Shown: positions 23,601 to 34,118 of the stretch, piece after piece
Position numbering within the stretch: the stretch's first letter is position 1
Layout of the letters: each line of letters begins with the position of its first letter
Assembly: GCF_030272615.1 (NCBI RefSeq)
Contig: NC_081410.1
Location: forward strand, 221,023,415 to 221,087,414
Direction of reading: 5' to 3'
Source: Cryptomeria japonica
Lineage: Eukaryota; Streptophyta; Pinopsida; Cupressales; Cupressaceae
Length of the DNA stretch: 64,000 nucleotides
Position numbers and translations under genes: made by a program
The notes under the pieces: model-generated
What the model was told of the DNA's origin: nothing
What the model saw: only the letters and a program-made list of their open reading frames with translations
The model's database searches: none

Positions 23601-26295
23601 CGCCATATTCTGGGGGAAATATCTCTGGTCCTTCTTCGATGCTCAATACGTTGCACGATGGTGTAAATAGTTCATAATCTCCCATTTGCCAATGGAAGAG
23701 GCCATTCAAGGAGTCCCCGTCGTCCCCTGAGCATGCCTCCAGTTCTAATACCCCTTCATCACTGGGCTCCATGCGGCATCTATTTCCGCCCTCCGCTAAC
23801 TGGTGTCCCTCGGACTCCGAGTCGAAGGAAGAGGCTAACTCCTCGCTCACCATCTGCGTACGGAGATCGATTACGTACTTCCTCCCGACGTTTTCCAAAG
23901 AAAGGGTATTCCGCTTCCAGTTATGGTTCGCCTTGGCTGCAATGAGCCACCCCCGCCCCAGGATGGCGTCATATCCTTTCTGTTTTAAGGGGATTACCAC
24001 AAAGTCCAACACGAATGGCTGCGTGCCGACCATCACCTGCTGGCCCATGAGGGTACCAATGGGTTTAATCCCATGTTGGTTTGCCCCTAGTAGGTTGAAC
24101 GTAGGGGGCCACAACGTAGGCTTTCCCAACTTTTTCCATGTCGCTTCTGGGAGTACATTTACTCCTGACCCTCCGTCCACAATCGTGTCTGTTAGGGTGG
24201 TCCCTAGTATAGCCATTTCTACCACCGCCGGGTGGCGTCCGCTGTTGACTACCAACAACATGGGGTCGACCGCGGGGTTCGTGACCTCCCTAAATGCGGA
24301 GTTGGTTGCAGGGCGCACGACCTCCTCCGTTGTTACTTGTGGGGGTACAGAGTTTAAAATAGCCGTTTTTAGCTGCGGCATACTCTCCAGGAGGTCTTGA
24401 ATTTTCACCGGTACCTCTACTTGCAAGATCTGCCGTAAGATTTCCTCTTCTCCCTTCGTCCGTGGTGGACTCGCTGTCTGGTGACTGTTTTGTCCTTGTG
24501 CGGCCATCTCCTTCGTGATCTCGTCTCTGGCCTCCCGCACTCTCTCGGTCTCCATGTGGGGATTTGGGTAGGCAATCTTTTTAGCCTGTGCCCTTGTGAT
24601 TGCCAATACTTCTGCCTTCGTAGGTTCTATGTTTAGAAGGTGTACGCCAGGCTTCGGGCAATTTGCGTCCTCATGGTCGCCTGGCCCGCACCATCGGCAG
24701 AGGTGCTGAGTGTTGGCTTCCTTCGTGCAATCGCGGGCGAAGTGTCCCCACTGATTGCAGGCCCTACACTGAATCATCGGCCGTCCCTTGGCATCGTACT
24801 GGATCCGGTTTTTGTTGTTGTTATTGTTATTGTTTCTTCCGCCGCCGCCGCGTCTATTATCCCGGTATCCTCCAGATGATGCCGTTGTGTTAGTCTGCTG
24901 GCCCGTACCCGCTGGTGCGGATGTTGTGGCCTGCTCTGTGAACAACGCCTGGTTCGGGCTTCGGGTTTTCATATTGTATGGGCACTCCTTGGTGGAGTGT
25001 CCCATCATTTGGCAAATCTCACAGAATGCCTTCTTCGGGCAAGTACCCTTTGTGTGTCCATCACTCCTGCAGTCTGTACACCATACTTCAGTTTCTTCCA
25101 TCTTACTTGTACTCCCTTTCATGGCCTTGAATTCTCTCAGCATTCGTTCCATGTCCTTCTGGAGCGCGTGTACCTTTTTACCTGATCCGCTACTGCTACT
25201 GCTCTCTCCGTCAGAATCTTCGTCATCGTCAGATGAATATCTATTACTTTTCTTCTTTCTTGATGTTTTGTACTCGCTTTCCAGATCCATTGCCCTGTTA
25301 TAGGCGTCGTCATATGACGTCGGAGGTACAATCTTCATTTTTTTCCGTAGGGAGGATTTCAATCCTTCCACGAACCATCGTTTTTTTAAACCCTCAGCCG
25401 GCTGGCTCTCCATTTTACTTAAGAGTTCTTTCAGCCTCCGACTGTATGCCCGTACTGTCTCCTTAGTACCTTGCTTGGTACTATATATCTCTGTCACAAT
25501 TTCGTTGTCATCACGAAGCAATCGGAACTCCTCCGTGAATTCCTTCTATAGGGTAGCCCATGTGGCCACTTTTTGCTTATCTATATCGGAGTACCAATCT
25601 ATGGCGACTCCTCGTAACGTGGCTGGGAACTGTTGTACCCAGTCATCATGGTCTGTTACTCCGTTGGCAGACCAAATGGTCTCACATGTACGGCAGTGCC
25701 GTAAGGGGTCTTCCTTGCCGTCCCCTGTGAACTTTGGTAACTTTTGTTTGCTCGCCATCCCTGGTCGTCTTCCTGGAGGCGGTTGTGTCTGTGTCTGTGG
25801 CTGTGTCTGTGGCCCGGCGTTGCTACCTCCGGTAGTGTTGGTGGTGTGTCCTGGAGGTACGGTGTTTTGCCTGTCACGTGTGGCACCTACACCCGTACTG
25901 TTGCCCTCCCCTTCGTTCGGACACGCTCCTACTCCTGCCTCCCGTCGGTGATCTTCACTCCGTGGTGTGAGGGATAAGTTCCTAAACTGATCCCGCGTCT
26001 CCTCGACTAGATTTCGCCTTAACCTTGTTTCTTCTAGAAATTCTTCGTGGCTCCGCGTCCTACGATGATCTGGCGATAGGTAGAAATTTCCGTCGGCCTC
26101 TGCACCTTCCGTGACACCTCCTTGGTTCCCCTCGGGCCCCCCTTCGGCAGGTCGTCCTTCGGCAAGTTGCCTCAGCCTCCGTCTACGTTCTACTTGCTGC
26201 TCCAGAATCAAAGCCCTTTGCGCGGCCTCCCACTCGTTCGTTTCCGGTTTTCTATTTCTATCTTTATTCAACAAGTTTGGCATTAATTGTAACAC
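20692..26295 (-). pseudogene. Gypsy gag-pol polyprotein with two in-frame TAG stops
   Basis: One frame from 26295 to 20692, broken only by TAG at 25546-25548 (inside Gag, before KEFTEEFRLLRDD) and TAG at 21661-21663 (after CDTC in the integrase zinc region). In order: Gag capsid; CCHC zinc knuckles (CTDCRSDGHTKGTC, CEICQMMGHSTKEC, CRACNQWGHFARDC and one variant); aspartic protease with VDGGSGVNVLP near 24178; reverse transcriptase with FLDD near 22850 in place of the usual YxDD; RNase H with HVDASNYAIGATL and YSTTEREALG; integrase HHCC region; integrase core with GLDFVGP, TSDRGGHF and GQAEATN. The C-terminal part has VLKFNGRNEIKPGKF-like sequence. Family-typical residues at both stop positions are glutamine, so CAG-to-TAG is the simple explanation. 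Everything else appears intact. Confidence 0.95.
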
Positions 26296-26404
26296 ATCTC
26301 CTTAACTCTCAATTCTTTAAATCAAAACATGTCTTTATTAATTCATCTGCTCAAGTACAACTCGTGTCAATGACACTTTTATTTGAAAATAAGAAGTTCA
26401 CATT

Positions 26405-26773
26405 TCAATTCCCTCCTGGCTTGTCGCCATCTCTTTCCGTGTCTTGTCGGTTGTTCTCTTCATATCGTTGCAGGATTTGTTGTCGTCGTTCCTCCTGGGC
26501 AATCTCCTCCAGGTGGGCCTGCCGTGCCAGCGATGCCTGTGCAAGCAGCCGGGGGAGGTGGTTCATTAACCGGTTTACTGTCGGGCTAACCTCCAGCGCT
26601 GTCCACACGGCACTTGGTGGGATTTCTGCCTCCGCTGCTTCTCGTCGAACGTATGCCTGAATGGCTACCTGGAGCAAAATCGAGAATTCTCGCATTGCTG
26701 TGTCTTCTCCCATGTACAGTTCTGTCCGCGCGTCGTCGGCCTCCGGGTTTACCTCACCAACGGGTAGGCCCAT
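26405..26773 (-). CDS. Small ORF upstream of gypsy gag
   Basis: A frame of about 122 codons starting MGLPVGEVNPEADDARTELY, in a different frame from gag and ending 109 bp before it. The open frame extends upstream through the primer site into the LTR, so I placed the start at the first ATG after the primer site. It is rich in glutamate, arginine and alanine and probably helical, with no domain I recognise. It may be an N-terminal Gag piece separated by a frameshift, or a separate protein. Confidence 0.45.
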   Translation of the reverse strand: MGLPVGEVNPEADDARTELYMGEDTAMREFSILLQVAIQAYVRREAAEAEIPPSAVWTALEVSPTVNRLMNHLPRLLAQASLARQAHLEEIAQEERRQQILQRYEENNRQDTERDGDKPGGN

Positions 26774-26817
26774 TGTGTCTGTGCGCCATCCGTGTCTTCC
26801 CTTCCTGAGTTCGTCTA

Positions 26818-26830
26818 GGCAACGGCGCCA
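26818..26830 (-). other. Primer binding site, tRNA-Asp type
   Basis: Two bases inside the 5' LTR, the minus strand reads TGGCGCCGTTGCC, complementary to the 3' end of plant tRNA-Asp. This primer is common in plant gypsy elements of the Tat and Athila groups. Confidence 0.8.
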
Positions 26831-26832
26831 AA

Positions 26833-27090
26833 TGTTTGCCCTCTCGGGTGAATAACTTAAGACATAAGGGACATAACGCAGAATAATGCCGCAAATATCA
26901 GACAAGTGTAATAGATGTTCTATTCATCATAAGTGTGTTTTACAAGTTACATTCCGGAGTATAAAAGGGTACCGAGGGGGTGCGAGCGCCAACCGTCGCA
27001 CCGCAACTTCCACCCTTCGGTTGCCAACTAACCAAAACAATTACACATAATTAACTAATATTATGCCCGTGTACAATAATGCCGCCAACA
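26833..27090 (-). repeat. Gypsy 5' LTR
   Basis: 258-bp partner of 17058-17315. On the minus strand it starts TGTTGGCGGCATT and ends GAGGGCAAACA, followed by the primer site. TGGAG follows at 27091. Confidence 0.97.
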
Positions 27091-27157
27091 TGGAGAATGT
27101 AATGTCCCTACTATTTAGAGATCATTATCCTGCAAAACAGATTGTAAGAACATAACA

Positions 27158-27162
<5 letters not shown>

Positions 27163-27195
<33 letters not shown>
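27163..27195. repeat. AT dinucleotide microsatellite
   Basis: About 16 AT units in the left arm of the foldback element. The right arm has a shorter run near 30140. Confidence 0.95.
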
Positions 27196-27198
<3 letters not shown>

Positions 27199-27315
27199 AA
27201 TCTAAATTGCAATTCTAACTTTAATGCTTAATTAACATAATCATAATTTTTATCTAATAAAAAGGATACGAATACCATACAAGGTATGTCCTTAGGCGGT
27301 CGTGAAGCTCACCTT

Positions 27316-27683
27316 CTTGGAACCCCTTGGTTCCAAGATGTCCTTAGGCGGTCGTGAAGCTCGCCCTCTTGGAACCCCTTGGTTCCAAGCCCTCCAGGAA
27401 ATCGAAGATGAGTTCGAATCCTGTCTTGGGTGTAACCTTTTACACCCAAGCCCTCCAAGGAAGACCCTTGTCAATTCCTTGCCTTGGGTGATGCCTTCAT
27501 CACCCAAGTCCTCAGAGGGGATCGGCCTGACCTTTGAGTCCTGTCTTGGGTATAACCTCTTACACCCAAGCCAGCCAAGGAAGACCCTTGCCTTTCCTTG
27601 TCTCGAATGATGCCTCCATCATCCAAGTCCCCAAGGGAATTGACCAGATCCTTCTCTTCTTGGTTGAGTTTTAGTCAACCAAG
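27316..27683. repeat. Seven-hairpin array, left foldback arm
   Basis: Seven self-complementary units start at 27316, 27368, 27425, 27483, 27545, 27602 and 27659, a period of 52-62 bp. Nearly all begin CTTGG and end CCAAG, while the inner stems differ: GAACC with GGTTC, GTGTAA with TTACAC, GTGATG with CATCAC, TTGA with TCAA. Loops are short and CCTT- or CCTC-like in most. The sixth unit has a decayed left clamp (CTCGA). Reading frames through it arise from this repetition. Confidence 0.85.
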
Positions 27684-28629
27684 CCATACATTTGCATAAC
27701 ATTTTCAGTTTATAAACTATCCCTGTGTTAACATGAATTCTCAATGTATTCTTTAATTAACATATATATCAATATGATTTTCCATCTTTTACATATGCAT
27801 TACATTGTCATGTCCCTTCCTTGATTGTTATATATATCCTAAGGAAGTAATTATTATTATTAATTAATATAATAATAATAACGAATTTCTATTTGAAATT
27901 TATTTATTTATTAAATGTATTATTTAAGTAATATCTATTACTAATCCTGACATATTCAAATAAAAATAAACAATAAAACTATAATAATATAAATAAATAA
28001 ATATGTTAATATATTTAATATATAAAATAATAAAGAAAAATATTATTAAATGAATGATTAAAAGGTTAAGGTATTTAATGTATTAAATAATAAAGAAAAA
28101 AGTATTATTAAATTAAAATATTAATACACTATAGTTCGTGCGGAAGGGACCTGTGGAGGGATGTAACCCTTCACGGGGTATAAGGTAGAGGTCACCACGG
28201 GAGAATAATGGAAGAGGAATACGGGGGGAAGACTATGGGATCTGGAGACATACTGTCCGGGAAAACATTACGGTATGTATATAAAGGCTGTTAACAATAT
28301 CATACGATGGTATTGTTAATACAATCTAATTTGGTTATTACATTTAATATTAATAATACAATTTAATATGATCAATACAATATGACATGGTTAGTATACC
28401 ACAATGTTGTTAATATATTATGGTGCTGCTAATATAATATGATAACTGTTAACACTGTTAATGTAATACAATACATTAATTCAGTCACATATTAACATAG
28501 TGATATTGTTAATGTAATATAATATAAAGATGGCAAAATAACATAATGATGTTAATAAAATCTAAAGCTCATACGGTTAATCAAATCTGATATAATATTG
28601 CTAATATGGTAAGATATTATCAATGTAAT

Positions 28630-29150
28630 TGTAATATCCCCACTTTGAAATAGAATTTAATAATAAATGATAATAATATCCCCACTTTGAAATAAAATTT
28701 AATAATAAATGATAATAATATTCCCACTTTGAAATAGGATTTAATAATAAATGATAATAATAAAATTAAAATATAAAATGATATAATTAAATATGATTAA
28801 TAAAAAAATTAATTAAGTTAATGAAAAGTCAAAAGACATAAAAGGAAAAAGTTGAGACTCCCTCAACAATGATATATAAAAGGGAGAAGAAAACCTCATT
28901 TGGGGTTGGGAGGGAGGGGGGGGGGGGGATAATTTGGTGATGAGAAGTGCAGATTTGATTTAAATAATAAGTGCAAATCTGATTATGAAAGGTTGTGTCC
29001 CTTTCAAATGGTAGAAATAATGAAGAGTTACACTCTTTCAAAGGGGGCTAATGGTGAAAGGGTATGTCTCTTGCCAAAGGGCATACATGATGAAGAGGTG
29101 TGACCTCTCCCTCAAATTGAGAGATATAAAGGGAAGGAATCAAAAGCATT
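28630..29150 (+). repeat. LTR-like repeat starting TGTAATATCCCCACTTTG, copy 1
   Basis: Begins with three tandem copies of a 46-bp unit (TATCCCCACTTTGAAATA then AT-rich). It then has a TATA-like ATATATAAAAGGGAG near 28869 and a leader with consecutive hairpins, such as AGAGGT with ACCTCT around 29096. An inverted copy lies at 60265-60676. It is nested in the foldback element. The right boundary is uncertain. Confidence 0.65.
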
Positions 29151-29646
29151 TGGTGAGATCACCATTGATAAGATCGGATCAGAATTGTTATCAAGTTACA
29201 GGAAGTAACATTTGTGTTCTTTAAGGTATGCCTCCCAATCTGCAGGCGACATCTACAGTGTGAACTCTAACCGCGGGCTACAATCTGTGTACAGGTAAGA
29301 GGGGTTAAGAAGTCTTAAGGTATGTATGTGTGTGGACATGTGTGCCACACACACACACATGCATTTTTATGAATACATATATCTCTAATGATTACTTATA
29401 TGAATGTAGCAATAAAGATAGGAGTCTGTAGAATATGTATGTATATTTAGGATCATTAGAAAGATTAAAGAATATGTAAATGAAGACGTAAATTATGGAA
29501 TGGAAAACAGTAATGAATTATAAAATGTAATATTAATGTGATTATATGATGAAGGTTATAGGGAAGAAATTCCCTTAGCCTAATGGAGGGATTATGATAA
29601 TCCCTGGAGGGCAGTATATACTGAATATCTATATGCATATATATGG

Positions 29647-30016
29647 CTTGGTTGACTAAGTTCATCCAAGAAGAGACGGATCTGGCCGGTCCCCTCTGAG
29701 GACTTGGATGATGGGATGCATCACCCAAGACAAGGAAAGGCAAGGGTCTTCCTTGGCTGGCTTGGGTGTAAGAGGTTATACCCTAGACAGGATTCAAAGG
29801 TCAGGCCGATCCCCTCTGAGGACTTGGATGATGAAGGCATCACCCAAGGCAAGGAATAGACAAGGGTCTTCCTTGGATGCCTTGGGTGTAAGAGGTTACA
29901 CCCAAGACAGGATTCGAACTCATCTTCGATTTCCTGGAGGGCTTGGAACCAAGGGGTTCCAAGAGGGCGAGCTTCACGGCTGCCTAAGGACATCTTGGAA
30001 CCAAGGGGTTCCAAGA
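29647..30016. repeat. Hairpin array, right foldback arm
   Basis: Inverted copy of the array at 27316-27683 with the same order of hairpins, differing by scattered substitutions, for example GCGGCC against GCGGTC in the linkers. Confidence 0.85.
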
Positions 30017-30210
30017 GGGCAAGCTTCACGGCCGCCTAAGGACATACTTTCGTATGGCATTCGTATCCTTTTTATTAGATGAAATTATGATTATGTTAAT
30101 TTAGTATTAAAGATAGATTGCAAATTAAGAAAATGGCTTATATATATATATGTTGTATTCTAACAATTTGTTTTGCAGGACAGTAATCTCTAACTAGTAG
30201 GGACATTACA

Positions 30211-31130
30211 TACATTTCTTAAGATACCTTGTATTCATAATCCTTCTTAATATGCAAACTTATGTATACAACATTTAACAAGATTATATCTTTTCCTATT
30301 TTTAACGACTAGTGAATATTATACATTAAGATATGTATAAATATTCACTAGATTACCATTAATATCACCTATCAATGAACCTTACCCTTTACCCATTACC
30401 CATTATTAACTAATTTTAATTAATATTAATGAACTTTTATTATTAACACCACCTATTAATATTAATAATAATGATCTTCCATATGCTATACCTATTATTT
30501 AATATAGGGAGGAATTTTGTTCCTTACCTCGCAGTCTGCTCACCTTTACCCTCTCCCTGCAGTCCGCTCCTCCTCCCTTTCCTCCGCAGTCCGCTCTCGT
30601 CCTTTTTTCCCTTTCCTCCGCAGTCCGCTCTCGTCCTTTTTTCCCTTTCTCCCGCCCTCCTCCCTTCCCCTTTAAACCCCGTGAAGGGATGTGCCCCTCC
30701 ACGGTCCCCTTCCGCGTGAAGGGGTGCGAGGGTAACTGCAGCCCAGGCTGCATTTACCGTCGCATCCCTTTGTGTGGGGGTGATCATGGGGGGGGGGGGG
30801 GTTAATATATGTTAATATTGATTTGTGCGGGGAGGGGGGTGGGGGGGGGAACTTATTATATTTTAAATATTCAATGTTTTTGAATATACTAACTATTATA
30901 TATTTAAATATTGTCATTGTAAATGTATTAAATATTAAATAATACTTTCTTAATATATATTAAATATATTTTCTTTATTATTTTTTTATATTGACATTTA
31001 ATAATATATTTAATAATATTTTTCTTTATTATTTTATATATTAAATACATTAATATTTTAAACATTTATTTACAATATTTAATGATTTATTTCTTCTTTA
31101 GGATATTAATATTTTTTTTAAATAATTTAT
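30211..31130. repeat. Partial inverted copy of foldback interior
   Basis: CCCCGTGAAGGG and CCCCTTCCGCGTGA near 30677-30720 match the reverse complement of about 28137-28180. AT-rich sequence at about 30930-31080 matches the reverse complement of about 27990-28130. G-runs lie at 30789-30801 and 30830-30850. A pyrimidine-rich stretch with CCGCAGTCCGCTC repeated three times spans 30530-30630. No gene. Confidence 0.5.
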
Positions 31131-32569
31131 ATCAAGTGATATCATGGGGGTTATCACAGAGAATTAGCATCAGATCTGCCATTTATTCATTTATTTGTTT
31201 TAGATAATTATTAGTGAAGCAAATAGATAACTTTGGAGCAATTGATAGCACTTGGAGGCTCCAGTATTGTTCAGTGCATCACTTCCAGCAATGAAATAAG
31301 CTCATCTAGGCTAGCGTGGGACACCTGGTAGGCCAATTTTGGCTTTGGATGTCATAAATAGTTATTTATTTGAATTTGTAAATTGCTGGTAATAAAAATC
31401 AGAATTCTGAATTTTGTTTCAATCCATTATTCTTTCAAGTATTGCATTTATATTCCATTCAGCATTGTCAAACATTCAAGGGAAAACCTTCAAAAACCAT
31501 AAAAACTTCAAAATTCACCAAAATCCCCAAAACACATTCGCTGGTCAAAGATTTGAAATCAAACCAGGACCGTCAGTTTGGGCAAGTTTCCTAGTTGGTA
31601 TCTTACATTGGGCCATTTAATGAAAATTAAGAAATCTACATGATGCACAATATCATAATGCAAACCTTTGAAAAATTCGTGGTGAGATCCCCTGAATGTT
31701 TCCTTCCACTCTTTAATAGGACTAGGCAAGGAATGCAATCCACTCTCAAGATGATCCTCTTTGAATTAATGACAAATGGTTCCTTCACCCCAAATCTTGA
31801 AGACATCCATAAACTTCCACAAGGCCAAGGGTTGCCTCATGAAGCCATCACCATGTTTTTGCTGCCCCACTTTGCTATTCGTATGAGCTGAAGAATCTAG
31901 AGCTTTTATTCGAACTTCATAACAATTTCTTCGAGTTCCAATCTATCCTACAGTGTTGTTGCAGGGTGTACACTAAAAAAAATGGCCTAAATAAGATTTG
32001 ATGTTGGCTGGAAAAGAGTTGCAACAGCCATAAATCACCTGAAATCTCATCCGAATCAGCATTATGGTGGTTGGAATAAATGTCCTCTATAGCCCCAATA
32101 GCTGAAATCTTCCAAAAGCATTATCAAACAAGGAAATTCTCTCATGACCTGCAAACCTGCTTGTATATATGACTGATAACAGTAGTACAAGATCTGAAAT
32201 CATCAAAATGAGCAATATGGAAATGGTACAATAGCTGCAATAATGAAAATCCTTTGCAAAAAATAACACAGTAGCAATATGGAGGCTGAAACCAACCACA
32301 CAATGACTGAAAGTACTTCATTAGCTGCAACAAATTGGAAATCACCCCATCCTATGACTGAAAGAATTATGGCTGCCAATGATGTAATGTGGTGGTTATA
32401 AATGTTGATGGCAGCAGTTCTAGGGCTGAAAATTTTGATCACTGCAGTCCCTGGTATGTTTCCTTTGTGTCATGATAGTAATATGCTATCACCACTATTT
32501 CTTCCTGTGTCTTGTTGGTAATCTTTTGCAAAAATATCCAAATTTGAAATTATTCTACCAAGCTTATGG
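31131..32569. other. Unrecognised sequence, probably repeat-derived
   Basis: Short frames occur on both strands (for example 31640-31891 plus), but I recognise no family. The start resembles an LTR-to-leader junction (ATCATGGGGGTTATCACAGA). No gene is supported. Confidence 0.3.
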
Positions 32570-33640
32570 TGCATGACTTAGATAACTCCTTGAGATCTTT
32601 TTGTGGTGCCCACAGCTTCTTCATTCAGAAAGATATCTTCAACATGAATCCCTCTTGACTCTTTATTAAACTCTCTACCTGGTGGTAACCTAAGAACATT
32701 AAATGTCATGTTATGTTGATCCAAAATAGACCAAATATCATCATAAAAAGATATCTCATTGTGTTTGATGCTCCATCTTCTTAGCAATGACAACTCTTGG
32801 TGGTCCATCTTTTATGCCTCAAAGCACTACCTCTTTCCCCTCTGATTTGAATTCCAGCTCCATAGTTTGATAGTTTTGGGTGAACTTTCCAAGGGAATAT
32901 AACCATTGCACACCCAAAGCCGTGGCTGTCTCTTCTAATCCAACAACATGGAAGTCATCATGCATTCTATACCTTCCCTAGGTGATGTCAAGTTGTTGCA
33001 TATTCCTAGTACAACAAATGGTGAAGCTATCTACAACTATGACATTGAATCCTTCACAAACCTTTGTGCTTAATCCTCTCCTAGATACCAAATTCTCATC
33101 TAAAAAATTATGGGTGGCTTCACTATCAACAATACTATAATCTTTTGTCTATACGAAATCCCAGTCTTTGAATAGATGATGTTCAAGTGCACCCAAAAGT
33201 GAGGTGAGTACGTATCGAAGATTCCTTTTCTTTGCTTCCTCTTTTCTCTATCTATTCAACTTTGGGCTCAAGGTCCTCTGTTTCTAATTCGTTCTTTGGT
33301 ATCACCTCTATGTAGTGTACTTGTCCTCTATCAAGACATTGGTGTCCCCCATGGCTTCTTGCAAAAGAAGCACAAGTTCTTCCTACTAAGCTCATTCTTT
33401 GATTCCTTTTCCTTTCTTATGTTTGATGGCGTCTCCTTTTGATGTGACCAATTCCTTTTGAAGTGGTTTCTTTTGTGCTGCTAGAGGTGAAGCATTGTGC
33501 TGAAGTTTGTTCTTAGGAATCTTAGTCTCCAAGGTTAGAGCTATGAAAATGCTGTATGTTGCAGCTATAAGAAAGCTAACAAAGCTGGCTAACAGTTTGG
33601 TTTGAAAAACCAATAAAATGAATTCTAAGTCGTAAAAGGA
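32570..33640 (-). pseudogene. Ty3/gypsy zinc-knuckle and protease remnant
   Basis: On the minus strand, lysine-rich linker sequence (33392-33613) leads into a decayed CCHC knuckle near 33330-33370. A retropepsin-like region follows with VDSEATHNFLDENLV near 33100-33140 and ALGVQWLYSLGKFTQNYQTM near 32870-32920, a hallmark segment after the protease in plant gypsy polyproteins. The catalytic DSG is DSE here, and several frameshifts and stops are present. No reverse transcriptase follows, so it is a fragment. Confidence 0.75.
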
Positions 33641-33727
33641 ATTGATTCTTTTCTATATTCTGGCATTTCTAGTAAGAGAATTTCTAGAGTGTTGAATGCT
33701 TTATTGTGATATGTTGGTTCTTTGAAT

Positions 33728-33940
33728 GAAGATAAGGTATTTTACTTTGTGTGCTGCATTAGCAATTACTTGGAATGCCATTGATACAATATTGGTATTA
33801 TTGTCCTTTGTAATTTCATGCATCATTTTGACTTGGAAGATAAGGTATTTTACTGTGGGTTGCATTGGCAATTATATGGAAAGCTATCAATATGATATTG
33901 GTATTGTTGTCCTTTGTAATTTCATGCATCATTTTAACTT
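33728..33940 (+). repeat. 108-bp tandem duplication beside an exon
   Basis: Two copies of a unit starting GAAGATAAGGTATTTTACT, at 33728-33835 and 33836-33940, with about 85-90 percent match by eye. The second copy ends about 46 bp before the exon at 33987, in the region expected to hold the branch point. Confidence 0.85.
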
Positions 33941-33986
33941 CATCTCGAGTGGTTAGTTGTTTTAACAGTGGAATTCTTGTATCCAG

Positions 33987-34118
33987 GGTGTTCCTCTGTT
34001 ATATGTTCCACTTGAGGTGGTGATGTCAAAGTACTATGGTGAGAGTGAGCGGCTGTTGGGGTCTATATTTAATCTTGCAAATGAACTTCCTAATGGTGCC
34101 ATCATATTCTTAGATGAG
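33987..34118 (+). CDS. AAA-type ATPase exon ending in Walker B (host gene)
   Basis: A 132-nt exon, 44 codons, phase 0 at both ends, after TATCCAG and before GTATTC. It encodes GVPLLYVPLEVVMSKYYGES, then ERLLGSIFNLANELPNGA and IIFLDE. SKYYGESERLL is the pore-loop and following helix region of AAA modules, and IIFLDE is Walker B with its metal-binding aspartate and catalytic glutamate. It continues the exon at 12094 without a gap across an intron of 21,849 bp that contains the gypsy, foldback and other elements. No stop or frameshift is seen, so the exon appears to be under constraint. Confidence 0.93.

Larger units (their letters stand above)
17058..27090 (-). mobile_element. Complete Ty3/gypsy retrotransposon with an extra ORF
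   Basis: A 10,033-bp element in minus orientation. It is bounded by TGGAG target duplications (17053-17057 and 27091-27095) and by 258-bp LTRs that differ at only three positions that I could see, all transitions. From 5' to 3' on the minus strand: LTR, primer binding site, a small ORF, gag-pol, an 0.8-kb spacer, a long accessory ORF and a polypurine tract. The primer site type, the domain order with integrase last, and an ORF between pol and the 3' LTR are features known from Tat-lineage elements; assignment to that lineage is inference. All large frames would be continuous but for single stop codons. Confidence 0.95.
27098..30210. mobile_element. 3.1-kb foldback element with long inverted arms
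   Basis: Ends TGTAATGTCCCTACTA and its inverse. The arms, about 27098-27700 and 29640-30210, are inverted copies over more than 550 bp with few differences. They include shared GGATACGAAT, GTATGTCCTTAGGCGG and a complete series of hairpins. The interior is AT-rich and contains an LTR-like repeat from 28630. No transposase frame was found. No convincing target duplication flanks it (AA and gypsy TGGAG on the left, TACAT on the right). It might be a foldback/MULE-like DNA element or a repeat with palindromic LTR ends. It is not autonomous. Confidence 0.75.

Noticed and set aside
21661-25548. Programmed readthrough of the TAG codons in gypsy gag-pol
   Set aside because: One stop is inside the capsid region and the other inside the integrase zinc region, not at a gag-pol boundary, and both fit CAG-to-TAG change.
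27302-30082. Mirror-image ORFs in the two foldback arms
   Set aside because: They translate the inverted hairpin arrays and exist in both arms only because the arms are copies.
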